The notes below the pieces were generated by a model. It did no database searches. It was not told where the DNA came from and saw only the letters and a program-made list of their open reading frames with translations. Shown in pieces: positions 34,448 to 42,858 of a DNA stretch of 64,000 nucleotides. The position numbers were made by a program, and so were the translations under genes. Every line of letters starts with the position of its first letter. Position 1 is the first letter of the stretch. Source of the DNA: MPNP01 sp965215545 (lineage in GTDB: Bacteria; Pseudomonadota; Alphaproteobacteria; Rhodobacterales; Rhodobacteraceae); contig OZ244066.1 in the NCBI GenBank assembly GCA_965215545.1, forward strand, positions 1,674,001 through 1,738,000, given 5' to 3'.

Positions 34448-35653
34448 TCAGCCGTTCTGGGGGTCCATATAGCTGCGTGTCAGGGGGGTGGTCTGGTTTG
34501 TGCAGGCCAGCTGGATCTGGAAGACGACCTGGTCGTTATGCCGGAATGACATTTCACTGGCGACGAGATAGTAGCGCCACATGCGGCAGAACCGCTCATC
34601 ATAGAGCTCGCGCACCCGGTTCCGGTTGGCTTTGAAACGCTGGTGCCATTTCTGCAGGGTCTGGGCGTAATGGAGTCGCCAGACCTCGATGTCCGTGACC
34701 ACCAGCCCCACCTTTTCAATGGCCCTGAGGACTTCCGAGAGAGCCGGGACATAGCCACCGGGAAAGATGTAGCGGGTGATCCATGGATTGGTTGTGCCGG
34801 GTGGTCCAGACCGACCGATCGTGTGCAGAAGCGCCACACCATCATCCTTGAGCAGGGTCCGCATCGATTGGAAGAACTGCAGGTAGTGGGGCGTCCCGAC
34901 ATGTTCGAACATGCCGACCGAGACGATGCGGTCAAAGGTGTCATTGATGGAGCGATAATCCATCAGGTTGAATGAAACCCTGTCGCCGAGACCTGCAGCC
35001 TCGGCCCGCTGGTTGGACTTGGCATGCTGATGGGTCGACAGTGTGACGCCGAAGACCGAGCAGTCATGATCCCGGGCCAGACTGATCCCGAGGCCGCCCC
35101 AACCGCTGCCGATATCCAGGACCCGGTGGCCGGGGCGGAGACAGAGTTTCCGCATGATATGGGCTTTCTTGGCCGTCTGGGCCGCATCCAGCGACTCCGT
35201 GCCCGTTGGAAAATAGCCGCAGGAATACTGGAGGTCGGCATCAAGGAAGAGCTCGTAGAGCTCGTCAGTCAGGTCGTAATGGTGCTTGACGTTGGCTCGG
35301 GACCGGCCGTGGGGATTATGCTGGGCCAGACGGCGCAGCACCGTCCGCAATGCACGCCGCAGAGACAGGACGGATTGCCGCCCTTGGGCGTGCAGATTGG
35401 CAATCAACAGTGCCAGCATGGATTCCAGATCATCATTCTCGATGATCAGGTGACCGTCCATATAGGCCTCACCGAGCGCCAGTTCCGGATTGAGACAGAG
35501 CCTCCGCAGGATCTTCCGGTCGGTGACGGTGATGCGGACCGGCTCGGCTGCGCCATCCCCGGCCTTGAGGAGTGTGCCATCGGGCAAGCGGATCTCGATG
35601 GTTCCCGTCTGGACAAATTGCGTAAGCTGGCGCTGGAATATGCGTGACCACAT
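34448..35653 (-). CDS. cfa: Cyclopropane-fatty-acyl-phospholipid synthase family methyltransferase
   Basis: A 401-residue enzyme. HHYDLTDELYELFLDADLQY, QYSCGYFPTGTESLDAAQ, the SAM motif VLDIGSGWGGLGISLA, SVGMFEHVGTPHY and FPGGYVPALSE are the Cfa signatures. It methylates double bonds of membrane lipid acyl chains. The ATG at 35653 follows GGAGACGAGAG; a GTG at 35677 is possible. It converges on the dehydrogenase with only 47 bases between the stops. Confidence 0.92.
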   Translation of the reverse strand: MWSRIFQRQLTQFVQTGTIEIRLPDGTLLKAGDGAAEPVRITVTDRKILRRLCLNPELALGEAYMDGHLIIENDDLESMLALLIANLHAQGRQSVLSLRRALRTVLRRLAQHNPHGRSRANVKHHYDLTDELYELFLDADLQYSCGYFPTGTESLDAAQTAKKAHIMRKLCLRPGHRVLDIGSGWGGLGISLARDHDCSVFGVTLSTHQHAKSNQRAEAAGLGDRVSFNLMDYRSINDTFDRIVSVGMFEHVGTPHYLQFFQSMRTLLKDDGVALLHTIGRSGPPGTTNPWITRYIFPGGYVPALSEVLRAIEKVGLVVTDIEVWRLHYAQTLQKWHQRFKANRNRVRELYDERFCRMWRYYLVASEMSFRHNDQVVFQIQLACTNQTTPLTRSYMDPQNG

Positions 35654-36749
35654 CCGACTCTCGTCTCCCGTCAGCACGTCATTCGACGCTTCCCCCTCGT
35701 GCCGGCTGTCATTGGCCAGGCCGGATCGACAGTGCGGGAAGTGGGATTAACACACTCATCCGGACTGTCCAATCATCTGGAATGGCCAGAAGTGCGGTTC
35801 AGATTGATGGTTCATGCCATGGCCCGCCGGTGAAAGTCAGTGGCCCGGATGTTCTCTGGTATCCCTTCAATGAGGCCATGCCGCAGGGGATCCCCCGCTG
35901 TGCACAGACATCGGTGCCGGTGCGAAGCCGCTTCCCGGCAGTCATTCACAAACACCCTGATCGCTGTGTGCTCCTGGTCAATGGGGCAAGCGACATCCAC
36001 CCCCAATTGTCAGGGGCCGGCTCGTCAAGGATCTCTTGCTCCATGGTCTCTGGGTGGTGATCAACCTGACCTGAGCAATCAGCGATGAGCAGCAATGCGA
36101 TACCGCCGCGCCAGCCGGGTCGTGGTCATGACGGCCCCGACGTTGCAGTCTCCGACCCCCGGCCCCCGCACGCGCGGTGCCATGGCGCGCAACCCGGGCC
36201 TCACCAAGGCGGATCCGGCCCGGATCCGCCGCCATCGTGGGCCGGAGGCCCGGGCCTGGCGCCCCCCACAGACACGGACTGGCAACCCACGCGGGCGCGG
36301 ACCCTGGGGGACCCGGCGCGGACGCGCAACGGGCCGACCGGGACCCGGTCGTGACGATGGGTCCCCCCCGCGGTGTGGCACTGGGCTGTGGACGTGGGGT
36401 TGCTGAGTCCATCCCCTGCTGGACCCACCGAACCGGCGACGCGTCGGGCGCCATGCCCAACAGGATCCTGGGATTTCCCGGTCGCCGACCGACGGTCGGC
36501 AAGGCATGCCACGCCGCCCGGAGGCGATGGACCCACCCGTCCTGACGCGGGCGGCCAGGCCAAGGCCGGCGGGCAGGACTGGCAGCGTGGCGACGGGTGT
36601 GGCAACCGGTGCCCAGAAGAGTTGCAACCGGTGCCCATCAGAGGGCAATGGTCGTAGCGGGGCCGATCCGTTCCGTGCGGACCGGATCGGTTACAAACCG
36701 GCCAGTTCCCGCCATTGACCCCCAGCGGTCCCTGGTGCAGGGTGTCGGC
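35654..36749. other. Gene-poor, very GC-rich stretch, possible decayed mobile DNA
   Basis: About 1.1 kb with no supported gene. From about 36080 to 36720 GC content rises sharply and frames are open on both strands without recognisable motifs, as in the IS256 remnant at 12.6-13.7 kb. Decayed mobile DNA is likely, but no family signature or terminal repeat was found. Confidence 0.4.
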
Positions 36750-37031
36750 ATGGATCCCGAGCCCGACATTCACGATCTGGCCAGGCAAGTGGCCGTGATG
36801 GAGCAGAGCATGGAGACAATGCAGGCCAATCTGACCGCCACCCTGGAAGGCTTCCGGACGGATCAGGCCAAGTTGCGCGAGACCATGGCCCAGCGTGATG
36901 TGGAGGCCGCCAGGCGCGACAAGGACAATCTGCGCTGGATCGTCGGACTCTTCATTGTAGCCATCGTCATCATCCCGGTCCTGTCCAATTCGGCAGCCAT
37001 CGCCAATCTCGTCACCCTGCTCGGCAGCTGA
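36750..37031 (+). CDS. Small coiled-coil protein with C-terminal membrane segment
   Basis: A 93-residue protein. DIHDLARQVAVMEQSMETMQ and the following heptad-like residues to about 65 suggest a coiled coil. A basic patch (AARRDKDNLR) precedes one membrane helix, WIVGLFIVAIVIIPVLSN. The architecture resembles small membrane-anchored coiled-coil proteins of unknown role. The ATG at 36750 is chosen because the region before it is GC-rich non-coding-like sequence. Confidence 0.6.
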   Translation: MDPEPDIHDLARQVAVMEQSMETMQANLTATLEGFRTDQAKLRETMAQRDVEAARRDKDNLRWIVGLFIVAIVIIPVLSNSAAIANLVTLLGS

Positions 37032-37370
37032 CCGGCCTACCCGCCGGGCCCCGGGCGGTACCCCGACTGGATCATCCCCACTCCTCAGAGGCCCTCGTGA
37101 CCGATGATGCCGGCGCACGGCCTGACCTCGGCTGACAATCGCCTCACAAACGACGAACATCGGGGCACTCCCCCGGCCACGGCCCACCCAACTGGCCCGC
37201 TGGATGCTTGTCATCGTCAATCCCGCTGGCCGGATGAAATGCCAGCGCCACAATGCTGCGAGATGTAAGGACGGTGTGGCAATCTCCTGTCCCGAGCACC
37301 GCACCACACGACCAACCGCCCGGGATCCGGGTGGTCCGGAAGCCGGGCGGATGACAGGCGATGGTCGGGT
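37032..37370. other. Intergenic stretch between the small membrane protein and tauC
   Basis: No gene, repeat or clear terminator was recognised. Confidence 0.5.
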
Positions 37371-38648
37371 TCAGCCGCGTCCCTTCCAGGGGACCAGCCA
37401 GCGTTCCGTCATGCGCATGAGAATGTCGATGCTGTAGCCGATGATCCCGATCAGGATGATGCCCATGATCACGATGTCGGTCAACTGGAACTTGGACGCC
37501 ACCATGATCATCATGCCAGCCCCTTTCTCGGCCGCCACGAGTTCAGCTGCGACAACCGTGCCCCAGCACACACCCATTGCCACCCGGGCCCCGGTGAAGA
37601 TCTCCGGGAGGGAATTGGGCAGGATGACGTGCCGCAGGATCTGCCAGCGCGAGGCTCCCAGCGAATAGGCTGCATGGACCTTGGAGATCTGGACCCCCGA
37701 GACACCGGCCCGGGCTGCAATGGTCATGATCCAGAGCGCAGCCAGGAAGAGCAGGATGACCTTGCCGGTTTCACCGATCCCGGCCCAGATGATCACCAGC
37801 GGGATCAGGGCGAGCGGCGGCACCGGACGCATGAACTCGACAATCGGGTCAAACCAGCCGCGGAACCAGTCGGAAAGACCCATGGCGAAACCAAGCGGGA
37901 TGCCGACCAAGGCACCAAAGAAGAAGCCGGCAACGACGCGATACAGCGAGGATCCAAGGTGCTCGAGAAGATTGAAGTTCTGGTAGCCATCGGCGGCAAT
38001 GGAGATGAATCGGAACCAGACGCTTTCAGGGGCAGGCAGCCAGATCGGTTCCATCTGCAACCCCTTCTTGGGGGTAAAGATCAGGGATCCCTTGCCGGAC
38101 ATGCTCACGATCCCATCAGCCACAGCGACACTCACATCAGGGGTGATGGGTTGGCCGTTGACCGCGATCACGGATGCCCCGTCATCGCGGGTCACATCAT
38201 CATTCCGATCAATCCGCATCGGCTTGGTCGACCGCCAGGCGCCGACGACATCGCTGTCATTCTTGGCAAAGCCATCCCCTGGCTGCACTGCAATGGGTTC
38301 GACATCCTCACCGATGCGATGCACCCGGATGGCAACAGTCGCATCATCCTCATTCCCGGCGGCATCGCGCGCCGTGTAGGTGAACTCGGTATCCCCGATA
38401 AAGGGTCCCGGGACATGAATGGGCACCAGGACCGAGCCGGTGAAGGCCCCCCAGATCAGGAACAGGGTGACGATGGAGATGATGGAGGCGGCCCGGTTGG
38501 CTGTGACCGCGCTTTCGTCGCCGAATGTGACGGTCTTGAGGGAGGTGAAATCCACCCGTTGGAAAAATTTCCGGGTGATGGCCTTGACCACAAAGAACAT
38601 GACCGTGAACACGACCGCATAGGCCGCGGCGATCATCAGGCCGGTCAT
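37371..38648 (-). CDS. tauC: Taurine/sulfonate-type ABC permease with a large periplasmic-type insert
   Basis: A 425-residue inner-membrane permease. The C-terminal about 215 residues are the usual TauC/SsuC core (NLLEHLGSSLYRVVAGFFFG, then AAYSLGASRWQILRHVILP, the EAA loop). The N-terminus adds two membrane segments (about 4-22 and 55-80) and, between the second and the core, about 125 hydrophilic residues including TEFTYTARDAAGNEDDATVA and DVSVAVADGIVSMSGKGSLI. Ordinary TauC proteins of about 260-280 residues lack this. Overlap with tauB by 4 bases and TauA upstream define the operon. Confidence 0.85.
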   Translation of the reverse strand: MTGLMIAAAYAVVFTVMFFVVKAITRKFFQRVDFTSLKTVTFGDESAVTANRAASIISIVTLFLIWGAFTGSVLVPIHVPGPFIGDTEFTYTARDAAGNEDDATVAIRVHRIGEDVEPIAVQPGDGFAKNDSDVVGAWRSTKPMRIDRNDDVTRDDGASVIAVNGQPITPDVSVAVADGIVSMSGKGSLIFTPKKGLQMEPIWLPAPESVWFRFISIAADGYQNFNLLEHLGSSLYRVVAGFFFGALVGIPLGFAMGLSDWFRGWFDPIVEFMRPVPPLALIPLVIIWAGIGETGKVILLFLAALWIMTIAARAGVSGVQISKVHAAYSLGASRWQILRHVILPNSLPEIFTGARVAMGVCWGTVVAAELVAAEKGAGMMIMVASKFQLTDIVIMGIILIGIIGYSIDILMRMTERWLVPWKGRG

Positions 38649-39451
38649 TGCAGGTCCTCCGTGCGGCCCATGATCTCTTCCTCCATATCCCAGATCATCG
38701 AGAGGATCTCCTCACGGGTCTCGATGTATCCCTGTTCCCGCTTGATCTCGCGGAGGTCGGCACCGACCCCCATGTCGGCAAATGGCAGGGTATATTCCTT
38801 GTGGATCCGTCCCGGGCGCGGGGCGAGCACCAGCAATCTTTCACCGAGCAGCAGCGCCTCCTCGACCGAATGTGTGATCAGGATGATTGTCTTGCCCGTA
38901 TCCTTCCAGAGTTTGAGGACCAGCCCCTGCATCTTTTCCCGGGTCAGTGCATCAAGGGCACCAAGCGGTTCATCCATCAGGATGACATCCGGTTCATTGG
39001 CCAGGCAACGGGCGAGTGCCACGCGCTGCTTCATTCCACCGGACAGTTCGTAGATGGCCTTGTCCTTGAAATCCTGGAGACCGACAATTTCTAGGAGGTG
39101 ATCAACCCGGGCATCGATCTCGGCTTTGGCAACCCCGTTCATGCGTGGACCGAACGCCACGTTCTCCCGGACATTGATCCATTCAAACAGCGCACCCTGC
39201 TGGAACACCATGCCCCGTTCCTGCCCTGGACCGGTCACGGGTTCGTCGTTGAGGATCACCTGGCCCGCCGTCGGGGCCAGGAATCCGGCGATGATATTGA
39301 GGAATGTGGTCTTGCCACATCCCGAGGGGCCGAGAACCGACATGATTTCCCCGGCCCCGATCTCCAGGTGGACATTCTCCAATGCCTGGACGAAGGATCC
39401 GCCCGGCAGGTCGAAGCGCATCGAGACGCTGTCTATCAGAAGTTCATGCAT
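38645..39451 (-). CDS. tauB: Taurine/sulfonate-type ABC transporter ATP-binding protein
   Basis: A 268-residue ABC ATPase. Walker A is LGPSGCGKTTFLN, signature LSGGMKQRVALARCL, Walker B VILMDEPLGALD and switch His in ILITHSVEEALLL. It energises TauC. The gene lies 39 bases after tauA and overlaps tauC by 4 bases. TauB and the related SsuB/nitrate ATPases are hard to tell apart from sequence alone. Confidence 0.88.
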   Translation of the reverse strand: MHELLIDSVSMRFDLPGGSFVQALENVHLEIGAGEIMSVLGPSGCGKTTFLNIIAGFLAPTAGQVILNDEPVTGPGQERGMVFQQGALFEWINVRENVAFGPRMNGVAKAEIDARVDHLLEIVGLQDFKDKAIYELSGGMKQRVALARCLANEPDVILMDEPLGALDALTREKMQGLVLKLWKDTGKTIILITHSVEEALLLGERLLVLAPRPGRIHKEYTLPFADMGVGADLREIKREQGYIETREEILSMIWDMEEEIMGRTEDLQ

Positions 39452-39490
39452 GACCTCGCCCTGCCAACAGTCTCGTATTCACGGAGCGGC

Positions 39491-40504
39491 CTACATCCCG
39501 GCTGCGCTGGCGAGCGGTCCCGTGTTGACCGCACCCTCATAGGTGTTCCGGGCTGCGTCAATGCTGCCCGCTGCCAGGAACACATCGGCAACACCCTTGA
39601 GGAAGGTCTGGACCGAACCATCAAACCATCGTTGCGACAGCTGCTCGTCAACCGACGGGAAGACAAAGGTTTCCAGCGAACTCGCCGCCGCCTCTTCACT
39701 CATCCCGGAGTCCCGGGCGATGACCGGCAGCATTTCATCCGCGACAAATCCAAGGGTCTGGCCGGCGTTCCAGGCAGCATTGGCATCGGCCGTGACCTTG
39801 AGGAATTTGGCCACGAGCTCCTCGTTCTCGGCGACAAACGCGGCTGGTGCCGATGTGACATCGAAAACCAGGATGCCAAGATCGACCTTCTCGGCACCGG
39901 TCAGCAGGACATTGCCATAGTCCAGCATGCGCCGCAGGCCGCCGCCCCAGCCACAGGCCATGTCAACATCACCCTGGGCCAGGGCAACAGCACCCTCGGC
40001 GGGGGGCATGTCAACGATGTCGAGGGAGCCAATGTCAACCCCGAAGTGTCTCATCTGGCGCAGGAAACCGTAATGGGCGGCGGTGCCGAGTGGGACTGCC
40101 ACCTTCTTGCCAGCCAGTTCGCCAGCCGATTCCCTGTCGATCTCGTGGTCTGCGTGCACGACACAGTTGTCGTTGTCCGAATAGGAAACAGCCACATCAA
40201 GGATCTGCAGATCCTGACCGGCAGATGTGGCCACCACAAAGGGCGGGACACCCTGGCTCACGGAAATATGGACATCGCCCGAGGCCATGGCGGCTGACAT
40301 GGCGGTCCCGGTGTCAAAACTGACCCAGTTGATGTCCACCCCCATCGCCTCGTCATACAGGCCATTCACCTTGGCATACTGGAATGGCATGGGCCATTCG
40401 AGAAAATATGCGACGGTGATCTCGTCCTGGGCCCTGACCATCGATGTCGACAGCATGATGGCCCCTGTGAGCAGGCCAAGAGATAACTTTCCGAGAATCT
40501 TCAT
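39491..40504 (-). CDS. tauA: Taurine-type ABC transporter substrate-binding protein
   Basis: A 337-residue periplasmic binding protein with a Sec signal peptide (MKILGKLSLGLLTGAIMLST, cleavage after VRA). EITVAYFLEWPMPFQYAK, SQGVPPFVVATSAGQDLQ and CGWGGGLRRMLDYGN follow the TauA pattern. It would deliver taurine or another sulfonate to TauBC. The ATG at 40504 follows AAAGGATTGG. Promoter elements were not assigned. Confidence 0.85.
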   Translation of the reverse strand: MKILGKLSLGLLTGAIMLSTSMVRAQDEITVAYFLEWPMPFQYAKVNGLYDEAMGVDINWVSFDTGTAMSAAMASGDVHISVSQGVPPFVVATSAGQDLQILDVAVSYSDNDNCVVHADHEIDRESAGELAGKKVAVPLGTAAHYGFLRQMRHFGVDIGSLDIVDMPPAEGAVALAQGDVDMACGWGGGLRRMLDYGNVLLTGAEKVDLGILVFDVTSAPAAFVAENEELVAKFLKVTADANAAWNAGQTLGFVADEMLPVIARDSGMSEEAAASSLETFVFPSVDEQLSQRWFDGSVQTFLKGVADVFLAAGSIDAARNTYEGAVNTGPLASAAGM

Positions 40505-41559
40505 GGATTCCAATCCTTTCAAATCAGACAAATTGCTTTCATGCGAGATGAGTCCGCAGTTTCAGTTCACGAAGCGGTGAACCCGTGCATTCAGTGAGGT
40601 TTGCGCTTCCCCCGATCTGCCCTCCCACAGGGGGAGTAGCCATGAACCCTGTATCTTGTCAACATGGATTGCAGCAAGGTGCCAACCCGATCTGTAAATG
40701 TTTTGTGATAACTTGTCCCTGCGATTGCCACCTGCCCTGTCTGGAACACAGGGGCCGGAAGCAGTCCGGAGGTGGTCGTTGGTCGGTCCCTGATGACGGC
40801 ATGCCCCTGCATGGGGACAGGTCAACATCTCCCGGTCGAACGGGGTTGATTGGCCAGGGGCGTGATCCTCGTATGGCTGACTCGGAAATCTGCCAGTCCC
40901 TGATCATCGGTGATCTGCCAAGATCGCCTCCGCCCCCGATCAGCGTTGCGGCGCAACATCCACCCTGTTGCCCGCATGTTGCGCAGCCGCACCGATCCAT
41001 GCCACCGTCCGGGGGGTCAATCCACCCGATCGGCCCGGCGAAGTCCCCGGGTTTGTGACCGGGAACCGGGTCGAGGGCTCCCCATCAGAACCCCGCCGCC
41101 TGTGGAGGACACAACAGGAGCCCTCCGATGACACATCGACACTCGCCACCACCCCTTGCCAGGACAAGAGAGGTCGTCACCACCCCGGGGGGAGACCCCC
41201 ACCGACATGGCCGCCCGCCGCCAGCCCCCGATCCTGACGCCCTGGCACCGTGACCCGCAAGGCGGCAGCGACGGCCCGGCGGCCGGAGACGGATCGCACC
41301 CGTGCTCTGGCCACGGCGTTCGCGGCGGATCCCCCCCATGCGATCCCGACCCCGGGCCGCGAGCGCCCGCCGCGCTGCCGCAGGCCGGATGGCCGGCCTG
41401 ATCCCCATCCATCGGCGACACTGGCGGCCATGCGAAGCTCTGGATGACTGCCCCCCGTCCGGCCCGGGCGCCGCCCGGGTCCCCACCGAGCCGATCCTCG
41501 GCCTGACCCCGGGCCGGGCAACCCCGGCCGCCGCCGGCCTGTCCGTCGCCAGGCTGGCG
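40505..41559. other. Gene-poor stretch upstream of tauA, GC-rich towards its end
   Basis: The first 100 bases should hold the tauABC promoter, but no clear elements are seen. From about 41060 the sequence becomes extremely GC-rich with open frames on all strands and no recognisable protein. Confidence 0.4.
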
Positions 41560-41709
41560 GGCAGGCCCGCGCGCGCGTGGGCGGACCGCCCCGACCCTCG
41601 GCCTGACCGGCACGGCGGCCGGCAGGCCCGCGCGCGCGTGGGCGGACCGCTCTGCGTCGTGGCCATGTCCACATCAAGGACGGCAGGCCCGCGCGCGCGT
41701 GGGCGGACC
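41560..41709. CRISPR. Three-repeat CRISPR-like array (type I-E-like spacing), no cas genes
   Basis: An identical 28-base word occurs at 41560-41587, 41621-41648 and 41682-41709. The period is exactly 61 bases, with two different 33-base spacers (41588-41620 and 41649-41681). The repeat has a GC-rich inverted core (GCCCGCGCGCGCGTGGGC) and, reversed, begins CGGTCCGCCCACGCGCG, similar in form to type I-E repeats (29 + 32 spacing). Repeat copy 3 loses the 29th base, as terminal repeats often do. No cas gene is in the window, so it may be an orphan or relic. Confidence 0.55.
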
Positions 41710-41918
41710 TCGGGCAGCGGTTCGGCGGGCCGGGGCCGTCTGTGAGCAGCCTGATCCTCAGGGGGGTGATCAGACGGGGCCGGGGCTGTGGGCACGCGTC
41801 TGGATGCGCACGGGGACACGGCCCATGGGGACACGGAGGCACCCTCCGGCAAGCGATGGGGCGACCGGAGGCTGGACGCTATCCGTTCAGACGAGCCCGG
41901 CCATCCCGCGACGACAGC

Positions 41919-41950
41919 GCACCATGACGCCGCCGGCGGCGTCATGGTGC
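41919..41950. repeat. Perfect 32-bp palindrome
   Basis: The left arm GCACCATGACGCCGCC is followed directly by its exact reverse complement GGCGGCGTCATGGTGC. It could form a 16-bp cruciform or hairpin. There is no T-run, so it is not a typical terminator, and it lies in gene-free DNA. Confidence 0.8.
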
Positions 41951-42858
41951 GGATGGGTGCCGCGACACGGGCGGGACAGGACCTTGCGCGGGGCTGGCGG
42001 CGGGGTGGCCGGGCGCGATGCCAACGGGTCGATCCGGCCCCAGCGGCCAGAGGCCCGCCGGCCCGCGACCGGCAGGACGGGCCGCCAGCGACCGATCAGT
42101 GCCCTGAAGAGATCACCCCTTGGGGTCTGGCACCGGGTGGGGCAAGCCAGGGCCGCGGGACGCCGCCTGACGCTGGTGGCCGTGGCCCCCTGGCAAGAGG
42201 GAGCGGGGTGCGAAGGACACCGGGTCCTTTCCTGAACAGGTCAGCCCGGGTCGCAGGCGCCCCGGACGGCGAGACGGCCTGGGGAGACCCATGGGGCGGG
42301 CACGGGGATCGACGCCCGGCGCGACCGCCTCCGCCAGCCGACGGAGGGCCGCCCGGCCCATGACGCGATCCGGGCCGTCATCGGCCCACAATGGATCATG
42401 ATCTCTCTCGGTCGCAACACCCGGACCCGCAGGGGCGACAGGGCGGCACGGGATGCCAATGTCCCCATGGCGAGCGGGACCGTCGCGGCGGCCAACCCAA
42501 CCCTTGTCGGGGTCCGCATGACGCGCCGGTCCGACACTTCGGGGGCCAGCTGGGGCCGCGCGGGCGGGACGGGTGTCCTGGCCTTCCTCAAGTCGGACCG
42601 GTTGGATGCGGCCTGGTCCCGGATGGCGGTCGCCATGGCGACCGCCCGGGACTGTCCGGTCCGTCAATGACAACGGGCTCCGCCTGGCACGCGTGGCCTG
42701 ATGCGGCCGAAGCGGGTCAGGAGCCGGGGCACGTCGGGACATGTCGGTAAAAGTCAGCCATGGGAGAATCGCTCCCTTGGCCAGGGCGGTGGCTTGACAA
42801 TCGGGTCTTGTGTGATTGATAGCGGTCTGCCGGAGTGTCACAGAGCGGGGCCAGCAGC
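41951..42858 (+). pseudogene. Transposase debris before aspS
   Basis: Very GC-rich and without an intact gene. At about 42455-42640 a forward frame reads GTVAAANPTLVGVRMTRRSD, then SWGRAGGTGVLAFLKSDRLD. This matches the C-terminal pattern (GSGxVEAAxKTLVGxRMKRxGxxW) of ISKra4-like and related DDE transposases. The rest of the enzyme is not readable. The last 60 bases should hold the aspS promoter. Confidence 0.35.

Noticed and set aside
34400..34448. Terminator between the convergent dehydrogenase and cfa genes
   Set aside because: A short ACCCC/GGGGT stem exists but there is no T-run on either side, so I do not call it.
37629..39053. 474-codon forward frame opposite tauC and tauB
   Set aside because: Antisense to two ABC transporter genes with complete motifs.
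41085..41945. 286-codon reverse frame covering the repeat array
   Set aside because: Its repeated PRARGP/HARAGLP words are only translations of the CRISPR-like repeat, and no protein family is visible.
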